A DNA stretch of 64,000 bases from Isoetes taiwanensis. Its lineage: Eukaryota; Streptophyta; Lycopodiopsida; Isoetales; Isoetaceae. Both the position numbers and the translations under genes were made by a program. Shown here piece by piece: positions 23,744 to 33,496 of the stretch. The stretch is from the NCBI GenBank assembly GCA_021234155.1, contig JAJEKV010000100.1:3324116-3388115 (forward strand). Direction: 5' to 3'. Under the pieces are notes generated by a model. The model did not search any database and had not been told where the DNA came from. It worked only from the letters and a program-made list of their open reading frames with translations. The stretch's first letter is position 1; every line of letters begins with the position of its first letter.

Positions 23744-25200
23744 TCATTCTTGACAGTGATAACACTGAGCTTTAGAAGGATCAAAAGGAGGACGTGAGTT
23801 GGGTCCCCGTTGTTGGTCCTGTTGCTGATAGAGTTGAGTTGGTTGCACCTGAAGTGGTGGCTGCTGATAGTGCGATTGTTGCTGAGGTGTGGTTTGTACT
23901 TGATAAACCAGTTTGTTGCGGAAAGGTGTGGGATGAGTGCGAGTGCACTCTTCCGTGGCATGATTGCACATGTTGCATCTCTTGCAATGAGGCGGGCCAT
24001 TGGTGGAGTTGCACTCATTTGCCAAGTGGCCTTGGTATTTGCAGATATGGCACCAGATTTGATCAAGCTACTGTGGATTGGCGTGTTGAGGCTGGACAGC
24101 CGTCTGTGGAACCATAACAGGTGGAATGAAAGGGAGCTCCTGAAGAGCCACGCCACGGGAGGATACATTGACGGAGTGATTGACAAGATCAATAGCCTGT
24201 TCCAAAGTCTTGGGACGCAGGTATTCCGTCATGAGTCGAATAGCTGGAGGAAGGCCTTGGAGAAACCAGACCAAAATCTGGCTCTGGGTTGGGTACTCCT
24301 TAAGTTTCTTGGCGAGAATGTGAAGTCGATCTGCAAAAAAGGAGGGCGGACTCTCGTGGGCTCTTGTTGAAGTTCATTGAGTTGCTTGAGATGAAGTTGA
24401 TCATCATCCGTGGTTCCATAATGAGAAAGAAAAGCAATTCTCATTTTGGACCGGTCTTGTTTCCAATGGCTTTTGTTGGACATGAGCCATTGATGAGAGA
24501 GCCACGCAGAGGGTGGTGGAAAAGATGTGGAATTTCAGTTGAGGTTGCGCATGACCATTTAGGACAGCTAGAGCCTCAAATTCTTCCATGTGGGCCCACG
24601 AGCACTTTGGTCTAAGGGTTTGCCTTCGTGTTGCCAAAGGTGGGATAAGTCGGGTTTGAGTCCGAAAGGTAGATGTGAAAGTGCTTGGCCTGGGACAGAA
24701 CAAAGATAGTGAGGATATTGAGGTTGAGTTGGAGGTGGCATGGTGCCCGAAGGACCCCGGATGAAGGGGTGATCATGGTTGGGGACTGGAACCGCCTCGA
24801 GCATTAGTTTTGAGATCCTCAGAAGGTTGTAAAACGTGAAGGGCAAGTGGGGAAATGTAGGGAAAGGATATTCCCCGGTAGGCGAAAAGAGACTTGTGGA
24901 TATCCGTGCCCACCCGGGAGATGATGGTTGTGAAGGAAGAGGCGATGGCCTCAAGAATGATGGATGTAGGCATGTTCGGGTGTATGAAAGTACGGTTGAG
25001 AAGGTTGAGCCCGATAGGGCTCGGGATAGTGATGAGGTGGACCGAGGCCGTGAGCAATGTTTGCACGCTTTGGGGCGGAACCGGGACGAGACAGACACGA
25101 GGGGTGGGTGGCGCCGATCGAGCCCTAGACCGAAGATGGCCTCCCCTCTATGTCATAAGCGTGATCCATACATGTCGCGAAACAGTTTCGAAGCCGATGG
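23744..25200 (-). pseudogene. Ty3/gypsy gag with zinc knuckle
   Basis: Minus frames at 24229-24483 (HWKQDRSKMRIAFLSHYG, LHLKQLNELQQEP), 24068-24274 (MVWFLQGLPPAIRLMTEYLR) and 23744-24025 carry a retrotransposon gag domain and then a CCHC knuckle (CKRCNMCNHATEEC, C-x2-C-x4-H-x4-C). A second Cys pair (CYHCQE) occurs at the frame end. The N-terminal gag (24568-25100) is spread over several frames. Confidence 0.8.
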
Positions 25201-25295
25201 CGCCCAAGCGAGATGCCGCTCTCGAGAAAGGAGTTCTTCCGGGCGTGAAATTTTCGGATGCACATGGCGCAGAAGAAAGTAGGATTGAATCAGAC

Positions 25296-25310
25296 CGAAC
25301 ACGGCGCCGT
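25296..25310 (-). other. primer-binding site candidate of the Ty3/gypsy element
   Basis: Minus-strand 'ACGGCGCCGTGTTCGG' directly follows the 5' LTR end. It resembles the TGGCGCCG core complementary to the 3' end of plant tRNA-Asp used by many gypsy elements, with the first base changed. Confidence 0.55.
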
Positions 25311-25864
25311 TGTTTGGGGTCCGGGTTCGAAACTCCCGGAAGACAGCCCTCCGTGAGGACCCGTGGATCTAACAGAGAGTCCGGGGGACTATGTCACGCG
25401 GGATTTGCAAGAAGAGAACAAGAAGAAGAAAACAGAACAAATGAGAGGAAAATGATAAGCTTCCTTGATATCAATGATGAACATACATGAGCTCTCACAA
25501 ATAGAGAGAAAAACTGAAAGGAGACAAGACTCAAAACTCATCTAGAACTCATGTGCGAGCTCTAGTCATATATATAGTACAATGGCCTTGGGCCCAATAT
25601 AGACACTCTGACTGATCTCGGTGCCGACTCCTGGAAGGAGGCCTGATTTGCAGGAATGTGGGCGGTGCCTCTTGAAGTGCCTAGAATCATGTTGACGCTG
25701 ACGCGGGCGGTGACGGGCCGTCACTTGTCTGAGCGGCGCCTCTTGATAGCTTGGTCTTCTGCTGAGCCTTTGATGGCTGACCCGTGGCTGACTGAGGATC
25801 CTTGAGCTTGACCTGGTCTGTCGTATGCATGAATAGTCCTGTACCAGGAGGCACAGGACTAACA
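25311..25864 (-). repeat. Ty3/gypsy 5' LTR (right copy)
   Basis: 554 bp, TG..CA ended on the plus strand (TGTTTGGGG to ACTAACA), paired with 14870-15447. The next bases, GTTGC, resume LINE-A coding sequence, which reads cleanly from GAAGTTG at 14862-14868 into CTCTAATGGC. Confidence 0.95.
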
Positions 25865-26190
25865 GTTGCTCTAATGGCATTGTCCCACCACAGGAAAATG
25901 GGGATGAGTTACAATAGGGGATTGGACAGAATTGGTAAGATTGAAGGATTCTATAATTACTTTAGGTGCCATTGGATGAGCTCTGAGGACCCAGACTTTC
26001 ATGATAGGTCTAATGGTGGAACAATTTGAGTTTAGTGGAGAAAGCAATCTGAGTAACTGACCAGATAGGGTCTCTCTACCATCATGCTGTTGCGGAATAG
26101 GACTTCCCTTAGTACGCACATCATGATGTATAGAGAACCCATAAAATAGCCCTAATGCTTCCTATTTGTCCCATTGGGGACTCTCTGTAT
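25865..26190 (+). pseudogene. LINE-A ORF2 C-terminal tail and 3' UTR start, downstream of the gypsy insertion
   Basis: The frame that ends LFNKEV before the gypsy continues here as ALMALSHHRKMGMSYNRGL, so the segment completes ORF2 of LINE-A. It stops near 26030. The rest is 3' UTR up to 'GACTCTCTGTATTTT', where LINE-B landed. Confidence 0.88.
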
Positions 26191-26322
26191 TTTTTTTTTT
26201 TTTTTTGAAGAACTGTGTCAGCAATATATTAAAAGAATGGTAATGTTACAAAGCAAGTGAGGAGGAAGGAGAACTGCCCCAAAGAGACAGTGATACCTCG
26301 ACACTCCACAACAACTGCAACT

Positions 26323-27592
26323 CTACTGCTGTACAAACTGACCATCACCATCTACCACACCCAAGAAGTCCCGCCAAATGGAAAACTTCCGCTCTACTAA
26401 TCCCGGGAACACCAAAAAGCTTTGAAATAGCTTTGTACCGAAGTCGAGGAATCGAGAGAGGCATTTGCAGCTGCTGAATCCCCGAAAGATCCCAACCGCC
26501 GCCCGCTTCCAAATCAACCACACCAACCAAGCCACGCCACGGATGCAAGGCTTGCTGCCGCATAAGCGCCAAACACCGGGATACATGAAGCGGCAATTGT
26601 TGGCTATTCAATCTCACGAAAGCAGAGCCACGACCCAATCGAGGCAACCCGCAAATGAGGGCATAAAACCGCACAATGCTCCACAGTCTCACGATGAAGG
26701 CCACAACAAGGGCAAAGAGGGCTCACACCCGCCTAAACCGACTCACAAGGACATTCACCCCGAGACAGCGGTGCACCACCGCCACATAAGCACCCAACCG
26801 CCGGTGGGGAAGTGAGCTCCATGTCCACGCCCAAACCGAAGCCATCGAGAACCCGAAGTGCGCAGAGACCACTTGCCCCGAAGGGGCAGAGTGTCATGAA
26901 TAGCCAACACCCGTAACAAGACCGCGACAAAACAAGAAGATACAACATCCGGATGAACCTTCCAAACCCGCACCACCACATCACCCCGAGGGACTATAGG
27001 TATATGTAGCGGAATACTCCCCGCCACTTGTTCCCGAGATAGCCCTGGCCATCGCCCCTCAGCGAAAAGCGAAGCTCGAAAGAACTCCCACGAAGCTAGC
27101 TGACCATCCCAATACCAATCCTCCAAGGTGAGCACAGCAGCTCGCCTCCAACGGGCCTCAAGGCCCGTCCAGCATGCAGTGGCGACCAAGGGCAAGTACG
27201 CAGGAGGTAGAGGAACCCACAAGAAAGGAGAAGAGTGGTGATAAACTCGAGGCATAATCTAGCCGGAAGAGCACACGCACGTGATCCCAAGCCCGCAACA
27301 CCCCCGCGTGAGAAAAGGGGACGATGTGGGAAAGGCGGGAGACCATACAACGCTGCCGGGGCAACTCTACATGCACGCACAACTTTCCAAATGCCACACA
27401 ATGGCGTAAGAGATTGCCACAATAGTGCCGCACCAGGAGAAGATGCTCCATCCCGCAGAATGCTCCAAATAAACTTAGAGACCAACACCTTACTATGCGG
27501 TGCCAAATCCGAATGGCCAAGCCCCCATCCTCCCGGGCGGAGACACTTCCACCAAGCCACTTTAACAACGCCCCTTCATCATCCCGCCCCAC
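26323..27592 (-). pseudogene. LINE-B ORF2 C-terminal (zf-RVT-like) region
   Basis: Overlapping minus frames (27158-27592 with GSVSAREDGGLAIRIWHRIV, 27096-27560 with SKFIWSILRDG, 26755-27255 and 26323-26704) carry the Trp/Cys-rich C-terminal region of plant L1 ORF2. Frames alternate every few hundred bases, so it is degraded. Confidence 0.7.
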
Positions 27593-27722
27593 ACAAAATT
27601 TCGAACAATCTTATCCAAAGCCGTATCTTACCCTCGGGGAGCTAACATCGCAGATGTCAGATACACATGAGTGCTACAAAGTACGACTTGGCAATAGTGA
27701 TCCTACCGTCATGGACAACTTG

Positions 27723-29275
27723 CTACCCTTCCACCAATTGAGGTGTTTTCGCAACCCCCCGCAAAATCTCATCCCACACCCTCCCCATGGAAACATCCCC
27801 TCCAAAGGGAATACCCAACAGCTTAGTACACACATTACCTGGAAGCACCTTCCAAGGGAATAGAGCCAAACAAGGGGGAGGCGGAGTCAACTGGGCCCAT
27901 AATGCGGAGCATTTACCCCAATTCAGAAGAATGCCCGAGGCCAAGGAGAAAGTATCCAGCAAACCCTTCACATTCCGCAAATTCCTCTTACGCCACCAAG
28001 AAGAGAAAAGTGTCATCGGCGAACTGGTTAATAATCTGATGACTACCATCCTGCATCCGAAGCCCATCCACCACCCCCTCCTCCACTGCAGCCAAAAACA
28101 ACTGAGACAGTGCCTCCGCCACAATCGTAAACAAAAATGGTGCCAAAGGGCACCCCTGACGCACCCCTCTGCCTAAGGAGAAAAAGGCGGAGGGTTCACC
28201 CTGGCACACCACCGTAGCCCGTGCTGACCTATGCAGCTTCATGACTGTCTCTGTAAAGCGTGGACCACATCCCAACGCTAACATCATGGCAGACAAGAAC
28301 TCCCAACGGACACTATCATAAGCTTTGGCAAAGTCAAGCTTAAGATAGGCAATGCCTTGACCTGTTCTCCTGGCCCAATAAAGGCCCTCATAAGCTGCGG
28401 CAACATTAGTCAAAATGTTCCTCCCAGGAACAAACCCAGACTGCACCTTACTAATGGAAGAAGTCAACACCGGCTTCAACTTCTCGGCCAGGGCTTTCTC
28501 AATAATCTTGTACACAGAGGACAACAAGGATATAGGCCTCCAATCATTAATAGTAGAAGGCTGCTTAACCTTAGGAATCAAGGAAATGCATGCGGTATTC
28601 AAGATCCTATCCATGTGAGAAGACCGGCAAAGAACTCAAGATACACCTGGTACACAGACTCACCAGCCCACTCCCAATAAGTCTGAAAGAACTCCACAGG
28701 GATGCCATCCAGCCCAGGACATTTATCCTTGGCCATGCACATACATGCCTCCGCTAAATCCTCTCTGGAGAGCTCCTGCTCCAAGCTCTCACGTTGGTGA
28801 GGCAAAATAGATGGCTTAACAGCCCCCAAAACAAGCTCCCGTGCATCTCCCCGCCATAGGGAAGAGTGCGCTGCGCAAAAACCCTGAGAAATGAGCATGC
28901 ACATACCTCTGCAACTCAGCGGGATCCTCCAAAGTCCGGCCATCAGGCAAAGCAAGGGACGCCATAGATCGCGATATCGCCACGCGCCTAGGCGCTCAAG
29001 AACACCGCCGAACTTGTATCCCCCTCCTTCAACCAGGTAAGGGCTGCCTTCACACGCGCCTCATGCACTTTAATCTGCTCCAAAGCAACAATACGCTGCA
29101 ACACTGCATTCTCCCTAATGCCATCAGAAGGCTGCGCCCGAATCTTCTCCAACTCCTGATAAAGACTATGCAACTCCTGCCGCTCCTGCTGCACACGCTG
29201 CCTACCAAAGACCTTAGCAAAACGCTTAACCCTGGCCAACGCAGTCACCATACCAGACATACCCTTCAGAGATGA
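27723..29275 (-). pseudogene. LINE-B ORF2 reverse transcriptase
   Basis: 28988-29275 is the linker before the RT (ending ALTWLKEGDTSSAVFLSA, where intact copies have GD.NTxFFH). 28599-28955 has KDKCPGLDGIPVEFFQTYWE (fingers). 27988-28614 is 208 codons open from ATG 28614, with LNTACISLIPKVKQPSTIND, DWRPISLL, LKLDFAKAYDSV, GVRQGCPLAPFLFTI and catalytic FADD. 27723-28124 continues towards the thumb. There are frame breaks between blocks, but the motifs are well preserved. Confidence 0.9.
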
Positions 29276-29308
29276 AAAGGTATCAAGCCACAACTCCTGG
29301 CACTGGGC

Positions 29309-29383
29309 GACTCTCTGTATTTTTATTATTATTAATAATAACAAAAAACACACTCTTACCCTCAAAAAAAAAAAAAAAAAAAA
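29309..29383 (+). other. LINE-A 3' end and poly(A)
   Basis: The final piece of LINE-A resumes after LINE-B as 'TTATTATTATTAATAATAAC', 'ACACACTCTTACCCTC' and a ~20-nt A-tract. It is followed directly by the target duplication TTAGAGGGAAAAG. Confidence 0.9.
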
Positions 29384-29531
29384 TTAGAGGGAAAAGCTCA
29401 ATTTTATTTGGTGGATTCTTGAGTTGGCACCAAATCTATCCCTTCCTTTGGAGGATTGGTGAAATGACTGCACTATGGCCATCAATTTCTTCCCTCCATC
29501 CTTGATGGTCTAGCTATCTATCTAACATATA
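29384..29531 (+). repeat. right part of ~210-bp repeat unit (copy A)
   Basis: It continues copy A from 8374 ('CTCAATTTTATTTGGTGGAT' to 'CTAACATATA') and matches 30798-30934. Its last base precedes the CTAG end of the Helitron. Confidence 0.9.
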
Positions 29532-29539
29532 CTAGTAAA

Positions 29540-29565
29540 CGTGTGCCCGGCGTTGCCGGGCTAAT
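29540..29565 (-). other. Helitron 3' terminal hairpin
   Basis: A 7-bp perfect stem GCCCGGC/GCCGGGC lies about 10 nt inside the CTAG end. In Helitrons this palindrome signals the end of rolling-circle transfer. Confidence 0.88.
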
Positions 29566-30019
29566 GTCCTGGCATGTGTTTTCATTCGACCATTAACGTC
29601 ATAAGTGCAACGTCCGACAACAGCACATGTGATATTGGCAAGAATTGAAATTATTCTGCTTTTGTAATTATTTTTGTTATTGGAAATGTCGATTGACAAT
29701 ATCATCAATGCATTAACTTTGCATTCATGGTAGAGAAACAAAACAAAAGTTATGCTCAAATTTTAAAAAGACACATCCAAAACTTAATGTCACCCTTAGA
29801 AATAGTTAAGTATATCAACTTAGGTACAAAAATGCAAAACACAAAATTTTGTCCTGGTTCTCATTAGGCATTTGACGACATGGTCACCAAACCACGGGAC
29901 CAAAATATGCACCATCTACATGGATGAAGAAGTAAATAAGTAAGTAAGCAAGAAAAGTAGAAGAAATCAATGAGAACAAAAAGAGATTAGAAGTAGAGAT
30001 TCTTAAAAGTTTTAGACTC

Positions 30020-30668
30020 ACACTTAAAGGAGTTCTTTGTATACAATATTTGTTGTATATCTTGATCTATCAACGTCTGAGGAAGCATCTCCATTCTTTG
30101 ATAGAATGAGTACCTTTATGCCTTGGATTCCTTGAGCTCTTGAGAGTGCCACATAGAGTTGTCAGTGACTAAACACTGGATTTGGCAAATACAAACCAAC
30201 CATTTTCACTGTCTGGCCCTGGGACTTGTTGATCGTCATACCAAAAGCTGGACGCAGCGGAAATTGCATGCGTTCAAACTGGAATGGAAGTTCTGCATTA
30301 TTAGGCACCAAAGGAATTCGAAATATGAACACTCTGCTTCCAATATTTTTTCCAGTGACAATCTCGGCATTTATAGCACGTCTTCCCAATGCACGTATAA
30401 TGAGACGTCTTCCCAATGCACGTATAAGATACAACTCCCTCCTAATCTCTTCCCAGTTCGCATTGGCAGTCATAGTTATAAAAAGGTCTGGCCTGCCAAG
30501 TTCGCGAACGATGGACATGGCATCCTGATATCGTTGGGTCATGTATCTTGGACCTCCCACATGTGAGGATGGTAATACAACTTTTCGGCCAATAGCACCT
30601 GCATCATCTCCTTCAAAGTCCATAATACCCTGCAACATGTCTTTTCGAATGGTGTGCTGATTTAACAC
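30020..30668 (-). pseudogene. Helitron Rep/PIF1-helicase, internally deleted fusion
   Basis: The N-terminal part shows the Helitron-like N-terminal region (YQDAMSIVRELGRPDLFITM, TANANWEEI). It passes abruptly into the C-terminal PIF1 helicase (VTGKNIGSRVFIFRIPL, PLRPAFGMTINKSQGQTV). A stop follows NPVFSH, after which QLYVALSRAQG continues in frame (helicase motif VI). The Rep catalytic Tyr region and helicase motifs I-IV are missing, so this is an internal-deletion derivative. A short direct repeat 'CGTCTTCCCAATGCACGTAT' lies at the fusion zone (30390-30428). Confidence 0.88.
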
Positions 30669-30723
30669 AATGAATTTCGAATGGTGTGTTGATTTAACAT
30701 AATGATTTCGAATGGTGTGTTGA
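30650..30723. repeat. short tandem repeats at the Helitron 5' end
   Basis: 'TTTCGAATGGTGTG[TC]TGATTT' recurs three times, with intervening AACA(C/T)AATGA. The array abuts the probable 5' terminus and may be sub-terminal repeats. Confidence 0.7.
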
Positions 30724-30724
30724 T

Positions 30725-30934
30725 TTCCGAGGATGGCTCTCTAATTTATGGTCTCAATAAATATTTGTGGCAGGTTGTTGGGCATTTTAGAGGGAAAAGC
30801 TCAATTTTATTTGGTGGATTCTTGAGTTGGCACCAAATCTATCCCTTCCTTTGGAGGATTGGTGAAATGACTGCACTATGGCCATCAATTTCTTCCCTCC
30901 ATCCTTGATGGTCTAGCTATCTATCTAACATATA
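30725..30934 (+). repeat. ~210-bp repeat unit (copy B, intact)
   Basis: Uninterrupted version of the unit split by LINE-A, nearly identical base for base ('TTCCGAGGATGG' to 'CTAACATATA'). After it, the sequence continues into the 'TATGTTCTTATAAGG' header of the satellite. Copy A instead is followed by the Helitron. Confidence 0.92.
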
Positions 30935-31170
30935 TATGTTCTTATAAGGATCGGTGCTAAACGACCGTCGGTGCGAGATCCTATGGCTCAAGTTGCTTCG
31001 AGACATATTCTACAGTCCACATGGCTTGGGGAGTTTCTATGTAACATTGTAATCGATCCTACGATCCAGGTTGTTCTTGATCCTGATCGTCGATCTGAGA
31101 TCTTACGGTTGGCGTTGCTTGGGGAATCTAAGGGATCCTGCATAAGATCTTTGAGAATCTAGGGGTATCT
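30931..31170 (+). repeat. dispersed repeat header ('TTCTTATAAGG' family), copy 1
   Basis: About 240 bp with 'TATATGTTCTTATAAGGA', 'GACCGTCGGTGCGAGATCCT', 'GTTGCTT' and 'CCTGATCGTCGATCTGAGAT', leading into AATCT satellite. It is repeated at 32068-32330. Related blocks lie at 49196-49310, 60176-60400 and, inverted, around 49870-49990 and 57715-57930. Confidence 0.85.
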
Positions 31171-32060
31171 TGATGGAATCTTGGTTATAAAATCCAAGGG
31201 AACCTTCATAGAATCCGAGGGAATCTCATAAAATCTAAGGGAATCTAAGAGAATCTAATATCTTGAAGAATCTAAGGGAATCTACATATTATCTTGGAGA
31301 ATCTATTGGACTCTCATAGAATCTAAGAGAATCTAATGGAATCTAAGGGAATCTATAGAGATTCTAAGAGAATCTTTTAAAGAATATTGGAGAATCAGGC
31401 AATCTCAGAAAATCTATGGGAATCTACAGATTTCTCACAAAATCTAAGGGAATCTTACAAAATTTAAATAGATTCTGAGGGAACCTCATAAAATCTAAGA
31501 AAATCTAAAGGAATCTTCATAGAATCGGAGGGAATCTCATAAAATTTGAGGTAATCTATGGAAATCTCATAAAATCTAAAGCAATATAAGAGAATATTTA
31601 CAGAATCTTAAGCAATCTCATAGATTCTAAGGGAATCTCATAAAATTTAAGGGAATCTAAGAGAATCTATATAATATTTTGAATAATCTAAGAGAATCTA
31701 TATATTATTTGGAGAATCCAAGGGAATCTAAAAGAATTAATTTCATAAAATCTAAGGGAATCGAAGGGAGTCTTCATAAAATCTTTGAGAGTCTAGAGGA
31801 ATCACGATGGAATATTGGAGAATTTAGGATAATCTTGATAGAACCTAAGGGAATCTCATAAAATCCAAGAGAATTTAGAGGAATCTTCATAAAATCTTGG
31901 AGATCTTGGGGAATCTTCATAGAATTTAAGGGAATCTTCTAAAATCTAAGAAAATCTATAGGGATATCTTAAAATCTAAGGGAATCTTCATAGAATTGGA
32001 GGAAATCTTCATAGAATTTGAGAGAATCTCATAAAAACTGAGGGAATCTATGCCCATATA
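31160..32060 (+). repeat. AATCT satellite block 1, ~10-bp phased
   Basis: A long run of degenerate pentamer pairs such as 'AATCTAAGGG' and 'AATCTCATAA', so that AATCT recurs about every 10 bp (occasionally 11 or 20). It is AT-rich and non-coding. It resembles an expanded simple satellite rather than a gene. Confidence 0.9.
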
Positions 32061-32067
32061 AAATCAA

Positions 32068-32330
32068 TATATGTTCTTATAAGGACCAGCGCTATCCGAC
32101 CGTCGATGCGAGATCCTACTACAACTCACGTTGCTTTAGGACATATACAGTCCATATGGCTTTGGGAGTTCCTAACATATGCAATCGATCCTACAATCTA
32201 GGTTGTTCTTCGTCCTGATCGTCAATCAGAAATCCACGGCTGGCGTTGCTTGGGGAATCTAATGGATCCTGCATAAGATCTCTGAGAATTTAGGGGTATC
32301 TTGATGGAATCTTGGAGAATCTAGGGGGAT
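32068..32330 (+). repeat. dispersed repeat header, copy 2
   Basis: Second copy of the block at 30931-31170, with 'ATATGTTCTTATAAGGACC', 'GACCGTCGATGCGAGATCCT', 'GGCTGGCGTTGCTTGGGGAA' and 'GGATCCTGCATAAGATCT'. Header and satellite therefore form a two-fold higher-order repeat of about 1.1-1.3 kb. Confidence 0.88.
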
Positions 32331-33385
32331 ATAGTAAAATCTAAGGGAATCTTCATATAATCCAATGGAACCTTCATAGAATCTAAGGGAATCACATAAC
32401 ATTTGAGGGAATCTCATAAAGTCTAAGGGAATCTAGGGGAATCTAAGAGAATCTACATACATAATATCTTGAAGAATCTAAAGGAATCTACATGTTATCT
32501 TGGAGAATCTAAGGGAATCTCATAAGATCTAAGAGAATCTAAGGGAATCTAGGGGAATCTAAAAAAATCTTCATAAAATCCTGGAGAATCTTGGGGAATC
32601 TTCATGGAATGTAAAGGCATCTCAAAAAATCTAAGGGAATCTACAGGTTTCTTATAAAATCTAAGGGAATCTTCATATAATCCGAGGGAATCTCATAAAA
32701 TCTAAGGGAATCTAAGTGAACCTTTATAGAATCTGAGGGAATCTCATTAAGTCTAAGGAAATCTACGAGAATCTTCATAAAATCTGAGGAATCTCATAAA
32801 ATTTGAGGGAATCTATGGGAATCTCATATTAAATATAAGAGAATCTAAGGGAATCTCATAAAATTTAAGGAAATCTAAGGGTATCCAAGAGAATCTATAT
32901 AATATCTTGGAGAATCTAAGGGAATCCAAAAGAATCTAAGGGAATTTCATAAATTTACAGGAATCTAAGGGAGTCTTCGTAAAATCTTTGAGAGTCTAGA
33001 AAAATCACTATGGAATATTGGAGAATTTAGAATAATCTTCTTAGAATCGAAGGGAATCTCATAAATTCTAAGGAAATCTAGAGAAATCTTCATAAAATCT
33101 TGGAGAATCTTCATAGAATGTAAGGGAATCTTATAAATTCTAAAGAACTATAGGAATCTCTTAAAATCTAAGGGAATCTTCATAGAATTTGAGGGATTCT
33201 TCATAGAATTTGAGGGAATCTTCTAAGGGAATCTAAGGAATTTTTATAGAATTTGAGGGAATCTCATAAAATCTAAGGGTGAAATCTTAGAGAATCTAGA
33301 AGAATCTTCATAGGGAATCTCATAAAATTTGATGGAATCTAAGGGAATCTCATAAAATCTAAGGAAATCTTCATGAAATCTTTCC
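32240..33385 (+). repeat. AATCT satellite block 2, ~10-bp phased
   Basis: Same composition as 31160-32060: AATCT separated by AAGGG, CATAA, TCATA or similar pentamers. It ends at an HSE-like TTCnnGAA array (33392-33455) and then the LTR element. Confidence 0.9.
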
Positions 33386-33391
33386 AAAAAG

Positions 33392-33455
33392 TTCTAGAAA
33401 GTTCTAGAAGTTCGAAAATTTCAGAATGTTTTAGAAGTTCCAGAAAGTTCTAGAA
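33392..33455 (+). promoter_or_regulatory. heat-shock-element-like arrays (TTCnnGAA)
   Basis: TTCtaGAAagTTCtaGAA at 33392-33409 and TTCcaGAAagTTCtaGAA at 33438-33455 are each perfect four-unit alternating nTTCnnGAAn arrays, which match the HSF-binding consensus. They sit at the 3' end of the satellite block, not next to a recognised gene. Confidence 0.6.
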
Positions 33456-33496
33456 TGTTTAAAAATGAAGAACCTGCATAGAATCTAGAGGACTCT

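Larger units (their letters stand above)
14870..25864 (-). mobile_element. Ty3/gypsy LTR retrotransposon (about 11.0 kb) inserted in LINE-A
   Basis: LTRs at 14870-15447 and 25311-25864 start TGTTTGGGG and end ACTAACA on the plus strand. Coding is on the minus strand in the order gag, zinc knuckle, protease, RT, RNase H, integrase: the Ty3/gypsy order. A primer-binding-like sequence beside the right LTR (minus 'CGGCGCCGTGTTCGG') resembles the tRNA-Asp type TGGCGCCG. A polypurine tract 'CTTTGGTGGGGAG' (minus, 15448-15460) abuts the left LTR. The flanks show GTTG plus one mismatched base, a 4-5 bp target duplication. A region of about 4 kb between integrase and the 3' LTR carries accessory frames. 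Numerous frame breaks indicate inactivity. Confidence 0.93.
26191..29308 (-). mobile_element. LINE-B: 5'-truncated L1-type element inserted in the 3' tail of LINE-A
   Basis: A T-tract at 26190-26206 is its poly(A) on the minus strand. It is flanked by a ~16-bp target duplication 'GACTCTCTGTATTTTT' (from 26179 and from 29309). The coding sense covers only the ORF2 linker, RT and C-terminal zf-RVT region, with no ORF1 or endonuclease, the usual result of incomplete reverse transcription. A second 3' fragment of the same family lies at 44815-45096 and is nearly identical. Confidence 0.93.
8375..29383 (+). mobile_element. LINE-A: near full-length L1-type non-LTR retrotransposon, split by two nested insertions
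   Basis: The element is bounded by a 13-bp target duplication 'TTAGAGGGAAAAG' (8362-8374 and 29384-29396) and ends in a ~20-nt poly(A) (29364-29383). Without the nested gypsy (14870-25864) and LINE-B (about 26191-29308) it is roughly 6.9 kb. ORF1 starts at 8394 and ORF2 at 11193. The reading frame and 3' sequence resume exactly across both insertions: the RNase-H-like tail continues from 14869 to 25865, and the 3' UTR continues from 26190 to 29309. Both ORFs carry many frame breaks, so the copy is inactive. The 5' UTR before the first ATG is only about 19 nt. Confidence 0.93.
29532..30723 (-). mobile_element. deleted Helitron (about 1.19 kb)
   Basis: The 3' terminus on the minus strand is a perfect GC-rich hairpin (GCCCGGC, AAC, GCCGGGC, 29546-29562 on plus), then a short AT-containing spacer and CTAG at 29535-29532. 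This is the Helitron signature. The left flank ends in A and the right flank begins with T, as expected for A^T insertion. The 5' end is probably TC at 30723-30722. The only coding remnant is a fused Rep/helicase fragment. Confidence 0.88.

Noticed and set aside
31160-33385. Possible CRISPR-like array in the AATCT region
   Set aside because: There are no constant repeat/unique spacer units, period is about 10 bp, and the context is a plant nuclear genome.
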